64,000 bases of DNA from Tubulanus polymorphus (GCF_964204645.1 NC_134026.1:13480450-13544449), one strand, 5' to 3'. Positions 1 to 12,354 are shown, counted from the stretch's first letter. Numbers and translations: made by a program. The notes: generated by a model not told the origin, from the sequence alone.

Positions 1-573
1 TCTATATTTCCTACAGTACATACCGATCATTGTCAAATGCACAAGGTATTTACTAAATACAAGTATATAACACATAATCCTTTCCGTATGCTGGACTCAC
101 ACTTGACATTCGGAGTAAGCGTTCGCTGTGGGGGAAAGGGATCGTTCGCTGTGTCGCTTGAAGTGTTTATCGAGTTTGACGCGGCTTTAGGCCTACCGGT
201 ACTGAGCTTTACTGTCTCAAACAAACACAGTACAATTGTTGCGTTTATTAACGGACTCATTGGATTGAACTTCAAAACAAAATTTACGATATTTAGGTGG
301 GTTGTTAAATTCAATAGGCCTACGACCAATCTGTCCGGATGTTAGGCCTACGCATATACATAGGCCTACATAGGCTAGTAGCCTCTACTAGGTTAAGCGT
401 TCGCTGTGGGGGAAAGGAGATCGTTCGCTGTGTCGCTTGAAGTGTTTATCGAGTTTTACGCGACCGTAAGGCTTTAGTATGGTGGCTGATAAGGGCCATG
501 CGTAAAAAAAAACACGTATATGCAAATGAGGGCGACATTATGACAAAACTAAAATAACGCGACAAAAAAATAA
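1..573. repeat. Head segment of higher-order repeat unit, copy 1
   Basis: The first 150 bases recur at 7,332 and 12,355 with few changes. The part around 240-390, with its TAGGCCTAC words, recurs at 12,580-12,730. A subsegment with GTTCGCTGTGGGGGAAAGG followed by GTGTCGCTTGAAGTGTTTATC appears twice here (about 119 and 396) and again at 1,790, 3,291, 7,449 and 12,473. A 102-codon frame at 37-345 lies inside this repeat and has no recognisable domain, so it is not annotated as a gene. Confidence 0.8.
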
Positions 574-3571
574 TATTGGTTTTGTCGCCCGCGACAATTC
601 ATTATTTTGGTTTTATCGCCCGCGACAATTCATTATTTTGGTTTTATCGCCCGCGACATTTCATTAATTTGGTTTTGTCACCTGCGACAAATCAATATTT
701 TGGTTTTGTCACCCGCGACAAATCAATATTTTGGTTTTGTCGCTCATGCCAATTCAATATTTTGGTTTTATCGCCCGCGAAAATTCATTATTTTGGTTTT
801 ATCGCCCGCGACAATTTTTTTTTTTGTCGCGGTTTTATCGCCCGCGCATTTCATTATTCTGGTTTTATCGCCCGCAACAATTCATTAGTTTGGTTTTTTC
901 ACCCGTGACAATTCAAGATTTTGGTTTTTCTGCCGCGACAATTCATTTTTTGGATTTGTCGCCCGCGACAATTCAATATTTTGGTTTTATCGCCCGCGAC
1001 AATTCAATATTTTGGTTTTATCGCCCGCGACAATTCATTATTTTGGTTTTATCGCCCGCGACAATTCATTATTTTGGTTTTGTCGCACACGACAATGGCA
1101 ACAATTCAAGATTTTGGTTTTATCGCCCGCGAAAATTCATTATTTTGGTTTTATCGCCCGCGACAATTCATTAATTTGGTTTTTTCAACCGCGACAAAAC
1201 AATATTTTGATTTTGTCGCCCACGACAATTCAATATTTTGGTTTTATCGCCCGCGACAATTCATTATTTTGGTTTTATCGCCCGCGACAATTCATTATTT
1301 TGGTTTTGTCGCACACGACAATGGCGACAATTCAAGATTTTGGTTTTATCGCCCGCGACAATTCATTTTTTGGATTTGTCGCCCACGACAATTCAATATT
1401 TTGGTTTTATCGCCCGCGACAATTCATTATTTTATCAATTCATTTTTTGGATTTGTCGCCCACGACAATTCAATATTTTGGTTTTATCGCCCGCGACAAT
1501 TTTTTTCTCTTTTTGTCGCGGTTTTATCGCCTGCGACACTTCAATATTTTGGTTTTATCGCCCGGAACAATTCATTTTTTGGATTTGTCGCCCGCGACAA
1601 TTCAATATTTTGGTTTTGTCGCCCGAGACAATTCATCTTTTTGGTTTTATCGCCTGCGACAATTCATTATCTTGGTTTTGTCGCCTGCGACAATTCATTA
1701 TTTTGGTTTTGTCGCTCGCGACAATTCATTATTTTGGTTTTGTCGCACGTGACAATTCAATATTTTGTTTTTGTCGCCCGCGACAATTCGTTCGCTGTGG
1801 AGGAAAGGAGATCGTTCGCTGTGTCGCTTGAAGTGTTTATCGAGTTTTACGCGACCTTAAGGCTTTAGTATGGTGGCTGATAAGATAAAAAAACACGAAT
1901 ATGCAAATGAGGGCGACATTACGACAAAATGACAAAACTAAAATAATGCGAGAAAACAATGATTTTGATTTTGTCGCCCGCGACAATTCATTATTTTGGT
2001 TTTGTCGCCCGCGAAGATTCAATATTTTGGTTTTATCGCCCACGACAATTCACTACTTTGGTTTTATCGCACCATTTTGGTTTTGTCACCCGCGACAATT
2101 CATTATTTTGGTTTTATCGCCCGCGACAATTCATTATTTTGGTTTTATCGCCCGCGACATTTCATTAATTTGGTTTTGTCACCTGCGACAAATCAATATT
2201 TTGGTTTTGTCACCCGCGACAAATCAATATTTTGGTTTTGTCGCTCATGCCAATTCAATATTTTGGTTTTATCGCCCGCGAAAATTCATTATTTTGGTTT
2301 TATCGCCCGCGACAATTTTTTTTTTTGTCGCGGTTTTATCGCCCGCGCATTTCATTATTCTGGTTTTATCGCCCGCAACAATTCATTAGTTTGGTTTTTT
2401 CACCCGTGACAATTCAAGATTTTGGTTTTTCTGCCGCGACAATTCATTTTTTGGATTTGTCGCCCGCGACAATTCAATATTTTGGTTTTATCGCCCGCGA
2501 CAATTCAATATTTTGGTTTTATCGCCCGCGACAATTCATTATTTTGGTTTTATCGCCCGCGACAATTCATTATTTTGGTTTTGTCGCACACGACAATGGC
2601 AACAATTCAAGATTTTGGTTTTATCGCCCGCGAAAATTCATTATTTTGGTTTTATCGCCCGCGACAATTCATTAATTTGGTTTTTTCAACCGCGACAAAA
2701 CAATATTTTGATTTTGTCGCCCACGACAATTCAATATTTTGGTTTTATCGCCCGCGACAATTCATTATTTTGGTTTTATCGCCCGCGACAATTCATTATT
2801 TTGGTTTTGTCGCACACGACAATGGCGACAATTCAAGATTTTGGTTTTATCGCCCGCGACAATTCATTTTTTGGATTTGTCGCCCACGACAATTCAATAT
2901 TTTGGTTTTATCGCCCGCGACAATTCATTATTTTATCAATTCATTTTTTGGATTTGTCGCCCACGACAATTCAATATTTTGGTTTTATCGCCCGCGACAA
3001 TTTTTTTCTCTTTTTGTCGCGGTTTTATCGCCTGCGACACTTCAATATTTTGGTTTTATCGCCCGGAACAATTCATTTTTTGGATTTGTCGCCCGCGACA
3101 ATTCAATATTTTGGTTTTGTCGCCCGAGACAATTCATCTTTTTGGTTTTATCGCCTGCGACAATTCATTATCTTGGTTTTGTCGCCTGCGACAATTCATT
3201 ATTTTGGTTTTGTCGCTCGCGACAATTCATTATTTTGGTTTTGTCGCACGTGACAATTCAATATTTTGTTTTTGTCGCCCGCGACAATTCGTTCGCTGTG
3301 GAGGAAAGGAGATCGTTCGCTGTGTCGCTTGAAGTGTTTATCGAGTTTTACGCGACCTTAAGGCTTTAGTATGGTGGCTGATAAGATAAAAAAACACGAA
3401 TATGCAAATGAGGGCGACATTACGACAAAATGACAAAACTAAAATAATGCGAGAAAACAATGATTTTGATTTTGTCGCCCGCGACAATTCATTATTTTGG
3501 TTTTGTCGCCCGCGAAGATTCAATATTTTGGTTTTATCGCCCACGACAATTCACTACTTTGGTTTTATCGC
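570..3571. repeat. 1,501-bp tandem segmental duplication
   Basis: Copy 1 (about 570-2,070) and copy 2 (about 2,071-3,571) match base for base wherever I compared them, including every variant satellite unit and the non-satellite linker. Frames at 731, 921, 1,012, 1,238, 1,837 and 1,901 reappear exactly 1,501 bases later with identical translations. The junction falls inside a satellite unit at about 2,070. The event is either very recent or an assembly duplication. Confidence 0.9.
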
Positions 3572-4511
3572 CAGCGACAATTCATTATTTTGGTTTTGTC
3601 GCCCGCGAAAATTCTTCTTTTTGGTTTTGTCGCCCGCGACAATTCATTATTTTGGTTTTATATTTTGTTTTTGTCGTCCGCGACAATTTTTTTTTTGGTT
3701 TTGTCGCCCGCGACAATTCGGTATTTTGGTTTTATCGCCCGCGATAATTCATTATTTTGGTTTTGTCGCCCGATACAATTCATTATTTTTGTTTTATCGC
3801 CGGCGACAATTCATTATTACGGTTTTATCGCCCGCGACAATTCATTATTTTGGTTTTGTCGCCCGCGACAATTCACCATTTTGGTTTTGTCACCCGCGAC
3901 AATTCATTATTGCAAATGAGGGCGACATTACGACAAAACGACAAAACTAAAATAACGCGAGAAAACAATGATTTTGATTTTGTCGCCCGCGACAATTCAT
4001 TATTTTGGTTTTATCGCCCACGAAAATTCATTACTTTGGTTTTATCGCCAGCGACAATGCATTATTTTGGTTTTGTCGCCCGCGACAATTGTTCTTTTTG
4101 GTTTTGTCACCCGCGACAATTCATTATTTTGGTTTTATATTTTGTTTTTTTCGCCCGCGACAATTTTCTTTTTTGGTTTTGTCGCCCGCGACAATTCAAT
4201 ATTTTGGTTTTATCGCCTGCGACAATTCAATATTTTGGTTTTATCGCCCGCGATAATTCATTATTTTGGTTTTGTCGCCTGAGAAAATTCATTATTTTGG
4301 TTTTATCGCCCGCGACAATTCATTATTACGGTTTTATCGCCCGCGACAATTCATTAGTTTTGTTCTATCGCCCGCGACAATTCATTAGTTTGGTTTTGTC
4401 GCCCGCGAAAATTCAATATTTTGGTTTTATCACCCGCGACAATTCGTTAGTTTGGTTTTATCGCCCGCGACAATTCATTAGTTTGGTTTTGTCGCCCGCG
4501 ACAATTCTTTT
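574..4511. repeat. 31-bp satellite array with internal dyad
   Basis: More than 100 head-to-tail copies of a unit close to GGTTTTATCGCCCGCGACAA plus TTCATTATTTT. Each unit contains TCGC-CC-GCGA, extended in the GTCGC variants to TTGTCGC-CC-GCGACAA, so every unit is a short inverted repeat. Because 31 is not a multiple of 3 and the unit lacks stops, all three forward frames stay open for up to 315 codons and encode the same 31-residue repeat. These frames are artefacts of the repeat. The array is interrupted by linkers at about 1,790-1,965, 3,291-3,466 and 3,911-3,975. Confidence 0.95.
1789..1965. repeat. Non-satellite linker inside the satellite
   Basis: About 175 bases beginning GTTCGCTGTGGAGGAAAGG and ending near a GCGACATTACGACAAAATGA segment interrupt the 31-bp array. 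The same linker is at 3,290-3,466. A longer relative leads into the array at 7,449-7,620, and a short one is at 3,911-3,975. It is a piece of the unit head carried along during array expansion. Confidence 0.8.
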
Positions 4512-4512
4512 T

Positions 4513-5925
4513 CAGTCCACTTGGGACTTTAGTCCCAGCGGGCTATTGTGTTCACTTTTCGTCCGTCCATAGACGGAATCCAGTTATTTTGGGAAGTTTT
4601 GAAGACGCTTCAAGGTAAGGTCTTGATATTTGGTTTATACATGTATCTACCTTAGACACATCGTCAGCCCAAAAACTGGCCCTGTCAGATTCAAGATGGC
4701 CGACTGGCAGCCATTGTTGTTTGCCAAAATCAGCACTTTTTAAACATTTTCGAAGTTTTCATGGGGAAATTTTGAAGACGCTTTGATCAATTACCTTGAG
4801 CTTTCGTTTATATTTGAATCTACCAAAGGCCCATCAGCATAAGAAAATTGGGTCGATCTGACTCAAGATGGCCGTCCTATGACCTTTTTAAGTGCCCAAA
4901 AATGTAAATTTTGGCCAAAATTCTAGGTCCTGTGGCTTCCTACTGGTTTACCATTTCTCATTGCAACTGCTGATGGGTATTCTTTAGAGAGGGATGTTTT
5001 ATACCTGGGACTGGTATTTTTGATCAGCCAATTATGACGCAATTGGCGGCCATTTTGGTGTCATCAGTACTCATTCGTAGGTGGGAAAAAGTTTTTCCAC
5101 ATTAAATTGATACCTAAGCATATTGTGTTACTATATTCAATTGGAAAGTTGTAGCCCATAACGTCTTCTATGATTTTCGTGAGTTTCAAGGTCATTGGTT
5201 TTAGTATGTGGCCATCAGGGGGCGTTGAATAATACAATAACTTAGTATTGCTATATTATATTTGTACCAAGGCATATTTTTTTACCATGATCAATTGCTA
5301 AGTTGTAGTTCATGACATCGTCTATGATTGTGGTGAGTTTTTAAGGACATTATTTATTCCATATAGTCACCAGGGGGCGTTGAATAGTAGAAAAGCTTAG
5401 TTTTTCCTTATTAGATTGGTACCTAGGCATAGTTTGTTACCATGATCCATTGCAAAGTTGTAGATCATGACATCGTGACATCGTCTATGATTGTGGTGAG
5501 TTTTTAAGGACATTAGTTATTCCGTATAGTCACCAGGGGGCGTTGAATAGTAGAATGGCTTAGTATTTCCTTATTAGATTGGTACCTAGGCATATTTTGT
5601 TACTATGATCAATTGCAAAGTTGTATTTCATGACATGTACTACGATTGTGGTGAGTTTTAAGGTCATTGGGTTTTGCATATGGTCACCAGGGGCGTTGAA
5701 TAGTAGAATAACTTAGTATTTCCATATTAAATTGGTAACGAGGCATATTTTGTTATCACAATCAATTACAAAATCATAGCTGCTCACATGCTCTATGATT
5801 GTGGTGGGTTTCAAGGTCATTGGTTTTTGTATATGGTCACTAGAGGGCGTTATGTATTGAAATTGTTAGATTTTTGAGCATTTGAAACCACTTCCCAAGT
5901 GAGCAAGGTGTCCCTGGACCCCTAG
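4513..5925 (+). mobile_element. Mosaic non-autonomous element with about 155-bp core repeats, copy 1
   Basis: The left end has CAGTCCACTTGGGACTTTAG, including the small hairpin GGGACT-TT-AGTCCC. The right end has AAGTGAGCAAGGTGTCCCTG and then GACCCCTAG. The middle carries five core repeats marked by GGGGGCGTTGAATAGTAGAA at about 5,217, 5,383, 5,537, 5,690 and 5,843. It is inserted in the 31-bp satellite. No coding capacity is seen. Unique ends around a variable number of core repeats resemble the pearl/DINE-like, Helitron-related non-autonomous elements of invertebrates; that classification is inference. Other copies start at 8,208, 28,704, 53,073 and 54,061. Confidence 0.8.
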
Positions 5926-6190
5926 TTTGGTTTTGTCGCCCGCGACAATTCATTATTCTGGTTTTTTCGCATGCAACAATTCAATATTTTGTTTTTGTCG
6001 TCCGCGACAATTCATTATTTTGGTTTTATCGCCGCGACAATTCAATATTTTGGTTTTAACGCCCTCGACAATTCATTATTGTGGTTTTATCGCCCGCGAC
6101 AATTCATTATTTTGGTTTTGTCGCCCGTGACAATTCAATATTTTGGTTTTGTCACCCGCGACAATTCATAATTTTAGTTTTGTCCCCGTG
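5926..6190. repeat. 31-bp satellite, short block
   Basis: About eight units of the satellite seen at 574-4,511 resume immediately after the mosaic element. This fits insertion of that element into a continuous array. Confidence 0.9.
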
Positions 6191-6199
6191 GTTTTGTCG

Positions 6200-6550
6200 G
6201 AACATTAAGTTTTTTGGTTGAACAGTGTGTTAAGGTCGTTTTGGAAATTTACTCGGTCTGGTATATTTTGGATTACTGTGTATGTCATTTGTCAGGACAT
6301 TAAACAGAAGACGACTTAGGATACTACCTTGCGTGACTCCACTAGTTAGACCGTCTCATTCCAAGATGAGGCGTCCCGTTGATTTCGGTTACAAGTTTCC
6401 GTTCAGAGATAACTGCTGAGCCATTTGGGCGACCTATCATTGATACTGTTTCCTAATAGCCTCTTTAGTAATGGCTGATGTTGAGCCTTATCAAATGCTT
6501 TGTTGAAATCCACCGTTGAACAGGATTCTAAGACTGTGCAGAAAACCCGT
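6200..6550 (-). pseudogene. Non-LTR retrotransposon RT fragment, copy 1
   Basis: Read on the minus strand, this encodes broken RT motifs. The first is VDFNKAFDKAQHQPLL, which matches motif A (LDF-KAFD-V-H) of non-LTR reverse transcriptases. Then come SERKLVTEINGTP and, in another frame, GVTQGSILSRLLFNVL, which matches the GVPQGSVLGPLLF motif. At least two frameshifts and several stops separate them, and no endonuclease or RNase H part is present. The same truncated fragment recurs at 11,230 and 13,835, and a longer relative is on the plus strand at 55,395. The clade is unresolved. Confidence 0.82.
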
Positions 6551-7331
6551 TATCGCTGATTTGCAGCTATATTTATTATTTTTTTCTTCCACACTATTTT
6601 TATTAAAAGAACAAAGGCTTTGTTACCTTGACGCTGTTGTCGATACAATCCGTCTGATATCATTCAGCTCACTTGGATCTACAAATACCCCATGCGTATT
6701 TCGAAGAATCATCGTTACAAAAGCACTGTCGGGCCGTAAACATCGAAAATTGAGCCCCATTCAAAGAGCCGACATGTTTTTCTAAGTCCTCTTTCCGAAA
6801 TCTACCGCACGTTTCTTGTCACATCAATTATCAATTCAAGCATAAATTAACAAATTTATTACCCAAAGATTGCACATTCTGTCGCGGTTTTTAAAAACTA
6901 ATTTTAACAGTAACCCATTTTCCTCATCAAATTATATTACTGATACACAGGAAATTGACTACTTTAGATTTTAAAAGCACTGTCGAGCCGTAAACATCGA
7001 CAAATCGACGTGTGTCACTACATCGTCGTTCCGGGAATCAGCTGCGAGTTTCACCTCATCATGGGAATCAAATCGAGTACAAATTAATTTATTACTACCA
7101 GTGATTTGGCTGCGGGCGTCAAGCAGTTAATTTAGCAATACCTATTTTTCTTTACCAAATTTACCGTGTTTTTACTAAGATAAATCATAAGTGTACCGGG
7201 GAGTCGTAGGCCTAAACTAAACACGCCGAAGAGATTATAGCGGAGAAAAGCTGTTATGTCGACGAGGTATCAAAATAAAAGAATATATTACTTTATTCGG
7301 CCGCGGCCCTCCATATCAATACCATCAATAC
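6551..7331. repeat. AT-rich tail of repeat unit A
   Basis: Non-coding. It is shared with 11,591-12,354, including ACATCGAAAATTGAGCCCCA, GCACTGTCGAGCCGTAAACA and TATTCGGCCGCGG near the end. A 89-codon frame at 6,516-6,785 lies in it and is not conserved in the second copy. Confidence 0.75.
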
Positions 7332-7619
7332 TCTATATTTCCTACAGTACATACCGGTCATTGTCAAATCCACAAGGTATTTACTAAATACAAGTATAAA
7401 ACACACTCCTATCCGTATGCTGGACTCACACTTGACATTCGGAGTAAGCGTTCGCTGTGGGGGAAAGGAGATCGTTCGCTGTGTCGCTTGAAGTGTTTAT
7501 CGAGTTTTACGCGACCTTAAAGCTTTAGTATGGTGGCTGATAAGATAACTAAACACGAATATGCAAATGAGGGCGACATTACGACAAAACGACAAAACTA
7601 AAATAACGCGAGAAAACAA
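7332..7619. repeat. Head segment of higher-order repeat unit, copy 2
   Basis: Near-identical to 1-150, followed by the GTTCGCTGTGGGGGAAAGG block and a linker that leads into the next satellite block. It fixes the spacing of unit A at 7,331 bases. Confidence 0.85.
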
Positions 7620-8207
7620 TGATTTTGATTTTGTCGCCCGCGACAATTCATTATTTTGGTTTTATCGCCCACGACAATTCATTACTTTGGTTTTATCGCC
7701 AGCGACAATGCATTATTTTGGTTTTGTCGCCCGCGACAATTGTTCTTTTTGGTTTTGTCACCCGCGACAATTCATTATTTTGGTTTTATATTTTGTTTTT
7801 TTCGCCCGCGACAATTTTCTTTTTTGGTTTTGTCACCCGCGACAATTCATTATTTTGGTTTTATATTTTGTTTTTTTCGCCCGCGACAATTTTCTTTTTT
7901 GGTTTTATCGCCTGCGACAATTCAATATTTTGGTTTTATCGCCCGCGATAATTCATTATTTTGGTTTTGTCGCCTGAGAAAATTCATTATTTTGGTTTTA
8001 TCGCCCGCGACAATTCATTATTACGGTTTTATCGCCCGCGACAATTCATTAGTTTTGTTCTATCGCCCGCGACAATTCATTAGTTTGGTTTTGTCGCCCG
8101 CGAAAATTCAATATTTTGGTTTTATCACCCGCGACAATTCGTTAGTTTGGTTTTATCGCCCGCGACAATTCATTAGTTTGGTTTTGTCGCCCGCGACAAT
8201 TCTTTTT
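7620..8207. repeat. 31-bp satellite, second unit
   Basis: About 19 units matching the order of variants at 3,968-4,511, but with one extra internal duplication of about 80 bases at 7,755-7,905. This shows unequal exchange within the array after the two units separated. Confidence 0.93.
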
Positions 8208-9435
8208 CAGTCCACTTGGGACTTTAGTCCCAGCGGGCTATTGTGTTCACTTTTCGTCCGTCCATAGACGGAATCCAGTTATTTTGGGAAGTTTTGAAGA
8301 CGCTTCAAGGTAAGGTCTTGATATTTGGTTTATACATGTATCTACCCTAGACACATCGTCAGCCCAAAAACTGGCCCTGTCAGATTCAAGATGGCCGACT
8401 GGCAGCCATTGTTGTTTGCCAAAATCAGCACTTTTTAAACATTTTCGAAGTTTTCATGGGGAAATTTTGAAGACGCTTTGATCAATTACCTTGATCTTTC
8501 GGATATATGTGAATCCCTCCAGGGCCCTCGATCGGACTCAAGATGGCCGTCCTATGACCTTTTGTGGCAAAAATTGTTAATTTTGGCCCGAATTCTGAGT
8601 CCTGTAGCTTCCTACTGGTTTACCATTTCTCATTGCAATTTGTGATGGGTATTCTTTGGCAAGGGATGTTTTATACCCGAGACAGGTATTTTTCATCAGC
8701 CAATTATGACGCAATTGGCGGCCATCTTGGTGTCACCAGTACTCATTCGTAAGTGGGAAAAAGTTTTTCCACATTATATTGATACCTAAGCGTATTTTGT
8801 TACCAAAATTATTTAGAAAGTTGTAGCTCATAACGTGTTCTATGATTGTGGTGAGTTTGAAGGTCATTGGAATTTGTATATGGCCACCAGGGGGCGTTGA
8901 ATAATGCAATATCTTAGCATTTCTATATTATATGCGTACCTATGCATATTTTGTAACCACAATCAATTGGTAAGTTGTAGCTCATGACATCATCTATGAT
9001 TGTTGCGAGTTTTAAGGAAAATAGTTTTTTCTACATGGTCACCAGGGGGCGTTGAATAGCAGAATAACTTAATATTTCCTTATTATATCGGTACCTAGGC
9101 ATATTTTGTTACCATGATCAATAAAAAACATGTTGTTCATGACATGTTCTATGATTGTGGTAAGTTTCGAGGTAATTGGGTTTTGAATATGGTCACCAGG
9201 GGGCGTTAAATAGTAGAATAACTTAGTATTTGCATATTAAATTGGTAATGAGGCATATTTTGTTATCACAATCAATTACAAAATCGTAGCTGCTGACATG
9301 TTCTATGATTGTGGTGAGTATCAAGTTCATTGGATTTTGTATATGGTCACCAGGGGGCGTTCAATATCGAAATTGTTAGATTGTTGAGCATTTGGAACCA
9401 CTTCCCAAGTGGGCATGGTGTTCCTGGACCCCTAG
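8208..9435 (+). mobile_element. Mosaic element with about 155-bp core repeats, copy 2
   Basis: It has the same ends as the element at 4,513, and its first 300 bases are almost identical to it. Core repeats are marked by GGGGGCGTT at about 8,890, 9,047, 9,203 and 9,355, one fewer than copy 1. Its position inside the satellite is equivalent to copy 1, so the two were probably duplicated together with the host unit. Confidence 0.8.
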
Positions 9436-9700
9436 TTTGTTTTGTCACCCGCGACAAATCAATAATTTGGTTACGTCGCGACATTTCAATATTTTGGTTT
9501 TGTCGCCCGCGACAATTCAAGATTTTGGTTTTATCGCCCGCGACAATTCATTTTTTTGGTTTTGTCACTCGCGACAATTCAATATTTTGGTTTTATCGCC
9601 AGCTACAATTGATTATTTTGGTTTTATCGCCTGCGACAAATGATTATTTTGGTTTTATCGCCCGCGACAATTAATTTTTTTGGTTTTGTCGCCCACTCTA
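9436..9700. repeat. 31-bp satellite, short block of unit B
   Basis: About eight degenerate satellite units follow the second mosaic element, mirroring 5,926-6,190. Confidence 0.88.
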
Positions 9701-9777
9701 TTAGCTTTTGAATAATTAGGCCAATTAATAAGGTAATAAAGACTTATGCTTTCGCCTATTTTGAAGTCGATTAATCT

Positions 9778-10197
9778 GATATAGTACGGAAGTGATAAAG
9801 GGCCTCGAGTTGTCGCGTTCAAACTCGACAAGTCGCCATATTTATGTCGATATATCGCGTCAAGTCCACATGAATATGTCTACATATCGCGACGTTTTCA
9901 CAACAAATTTCGCTTTTTTGCTCATTTTCCACGGGACAAGCTGTCATTTGAAGACATGTCTAAATGTAAGATGAGGACGCCAGTAATATGACGACTGAGT
10001 TTCAAGTCGTCATGAATATGTCGACTTGTCGCGAGGAAAATGGTCGAGAAAAGGAAATATGTCGTCAAAACGTCACGATATATCGACATATTCATGTCGA
10101 CTTGACGCGATATATCGCGGTATGTCGACATAATTATGGCGACTTGTCGAGTTGGAACGCGACATCTCGAGGCCCCTTATCGCTTCCGTAGATATAG
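9778..10197. mobile_element. Foldback element with 7-bp target duplication
   Basis: The element spans 9,785-10,190. It starts TACGGAAGTGATAAAGGGCC and ends with the inverted counterpart GGCCCCTTATCGCTTCCGTA. Most of its length folds into a long imperfect hairpin with TCGATATATCGCG-type words. GATATAG lies directly outside both ends (9,778-9,784 and 10,191-10,197) as the target duplication. No coding capacity is seen. The superfamily is not assignable. Confidence 0.85.
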
Positions 10198-10286
10198 TGT
10201 CGAATATTAAGGTCATTTTGGCAGATTCTTTTTTTTTAAAGTGATATTAAAGCGATCATTCAAGTGACCCTACTTAATGAAAGATC

Positions 10287-10466
10287 TACGGAAGCGATGA
10301 AGGGCCTTGAGTTGTCGCGTTCCAACTCGACAAGTCGCCATATTTATTTCGATATATCGCGATATATCGAAATAAGATGGCGACTGAGTCAACATAAATA
10401 TGTTGACATATCGTGACGTTTTGACGACTTGAAACTCAGTCGTCATATCACTGGCGTCCTCATCTT
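10287..10466. mobile_element. Truncated copy of the foldback element
   Basis: It starts TACGGAAGCGATGAAGGGCC like the element at 9,785. It continues to the region corresponding to that element's centre (GACTTGAAACTCAGTCGTCA) and stops abruptly against another foldback fragment at about 10,467. Confidence 0.8.
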
Positions 10467-10658
10467 TCAGCAACGCCAGTCACATGGAGTCGTACGTGTT
10501 CTACCTTCTGCGACGCGACACGACTGTCACAACCAACCGACGCGCTCTTGCGACTGGCAGAAACAAGTCGCACACAATCGTATTGCAACCGACTTGCACC
10601 GAAACTTGCGATGCAACGCGAGGATCACATCGTGTCACAAGACCAACCTACGTCCGGC
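10467..10658. mobile_element. Right half of a GCCGGACGTAGG foldback element
   Basis: From CAGCAACGCCAGTCACATGG to the terminus CCTACGTCCGGC this matches 13,063-13,260, the right part of the complete element described there. The left half is missing. Confidence 0.8.
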
Positions 10659-10679
10659 ATTAAGTTACTGCGGAGCACC

Positions 10680-11229
10680 AGAAATATCTTTTTTTTTTCG
10701 TTAAAAAGACTTTTCGCTTGAAAATTCTTTCGTCGGATCAAAATTTATATAAATTTTTATATAAATTTCGTTCGAACCAATTATATTCTATATGATTGAA
10801 CCAATTTGAAAAAATCGTTAGAACAAAGTTGAACAAACTTTTTTTTGTCCAAACGAAAGGTTTTTCGTTCGAACAATCGTTCAATTGAACAGAATCGTTT
10901 TAATTTGAACAGAATTTTCTTGTCAGAACATTAAGTTTTTCGTTCGAACAAGTATATTGAAAAAAGTTTTTTCTTCGAACCGAAAGTATGAAGTATTTCG
11001 TTCAATCGAACAGAATTCTTTTCATTCAAACATTCGTTCGAAAAAATTGTTTTTGCTCGACCAAATTTTTTTGCCGGGACTAAAAATTTTTCATTTCAAC
11101 AATAACATAGCTTCTTATTCGAACACATTTTTTGTCAGAATGAAGAAAATTTTTGGTTCAAGCAAAAAGCGTATTGTTCGATCAAACAGAATTATTTTCA
11201 TTCGAACAAGATTTTCTTGTTGGAACATT
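10680..11229. repeat. TTCGTTCGAACA-rich dispersed repeat, copy 1
   Basis: An AT-rich stretch with irregularly spaced TTCGTTCGAACA and GAACAGAAT words. It matches 13,285-13,815 over its whole length with many point changes. The self-complementary TTCGAA core gives many small inverted repeats. No coding capacity is seen. Confidence 0.75.
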
Positions 11230-11590
11230 AAGTTTTTTGGTCGAACAGCGTGTTAAGGTCGATTCGGAAATTTACTCGGTCTGGTATATGTTGGATTACT
11301 GTGTATGTCATTTGTCAGGACATTAAACAGAAGATAACTTAGGATACTACCTTGCGTGACTCCACTAGTTTGACCGACTTATTCCAAGATGAGGCGTTCC
11401 GTTGATTTCGGCTACAAGTTTTCGTTCAGAGATAACTGCTGAGCCATTTGGGCGACCTATCATTGATACTGTTTCCTAATAGCCTGTTTAGTAATGGCTG
11501 ATGTTGTGCCTTATCAAATGCTTTGTTGAAATCCACCGTTGAACAGGATTCTAAGACTGTGCAGAAAACCCGTTATCGCTGCTTTGCAGC
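11230..11590 (-). pseudogene. Non-LTR RT fragment, copy 2
   Basis: The same truncated minus-strand RT fragment as at 6,200, with the KAFDK motif A region and the GVTQGSIL motif in different frames. Its left boundary (GAACATTAAGTTTTTTGGTC) and right boundary (GCAGCTATATTTATTATTTT) match copy 1. This shows that it spread as part of the larger unit, not as an active LINE. Confidence 0.82.
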
Positions 11591-12354
11591 TATATTTATT
11601 ATTTTTTCCACACTTTTTTGTCAAAAGTACATAGGGTTTTTGACATTACCGCTGTTGCCGATACAATCCGTCTGATATCATTCAGCTCACTTCGATCTAC
11701 AAATACTCCGTGCGAATTTTGAAGAATCAACGCTACAAAAGCACTCTCGGGCCGTAAACATCGAAAATTGAGCCCCATTCAAAGAGCCGACATGTTTTTC
11801 AAAGTCGTCTTTACGAAATCTACCGCACGTTTCTTGTCACGTCGATTATCAATTAAAGCATAAATTAACAAATTTATTACCCAGAGATTGCACAGTCTGT
11901 CGCGGTTTTTAAAAAACTAATTTTAACAATAGCCCATTTTCCTCATCAAATCATATTACCGATATACAGGAAATTTACTACTTTAGATTTTAAAAGCACT
12001 GTCGAGCCGTAAACATCGACGAATCGACGTGTGTCACTACATCGTCGTTCCGGGGATCAGCTGCGAGTTTCTCCTCATCATGAGAATCGAATCGAGTACA
12101 AATTAATTTATTACTACCAGTGATTTGGTTGCGGGCTTCAAGCAGTTAGTTTAACAATACCTATTTTTCTTTACCAAATTAACCGTGTATTTACTAAGAT
12201 AATCATAAGTATACCGGGGAGTCGTAGGCCTAAATGAAACACGCCGAAGAGATATAGCGGAGAAAAGCTGTTATGTCGACGAGGTATCAAAATAAAAGAA
12301 TATATTACTTTATTCGGCCGCGGGCTTCAACCTCTATATCAATACCATCAAAAC
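11591..12354. repeat. AT-rich tail of repeat unit B
   Basis: Counterpart of 6,551-7,331, about 95 percent alike by eye and with small indels. Non-coding. Confidence 0.75.

Noticed and set aside
576-4572. Long overlapping plus-strand ORFs of up to 315 codons
   Set aside because: They are translations of the 31-bp satellite in three frames, with identical 31-residue repeats and no domain.
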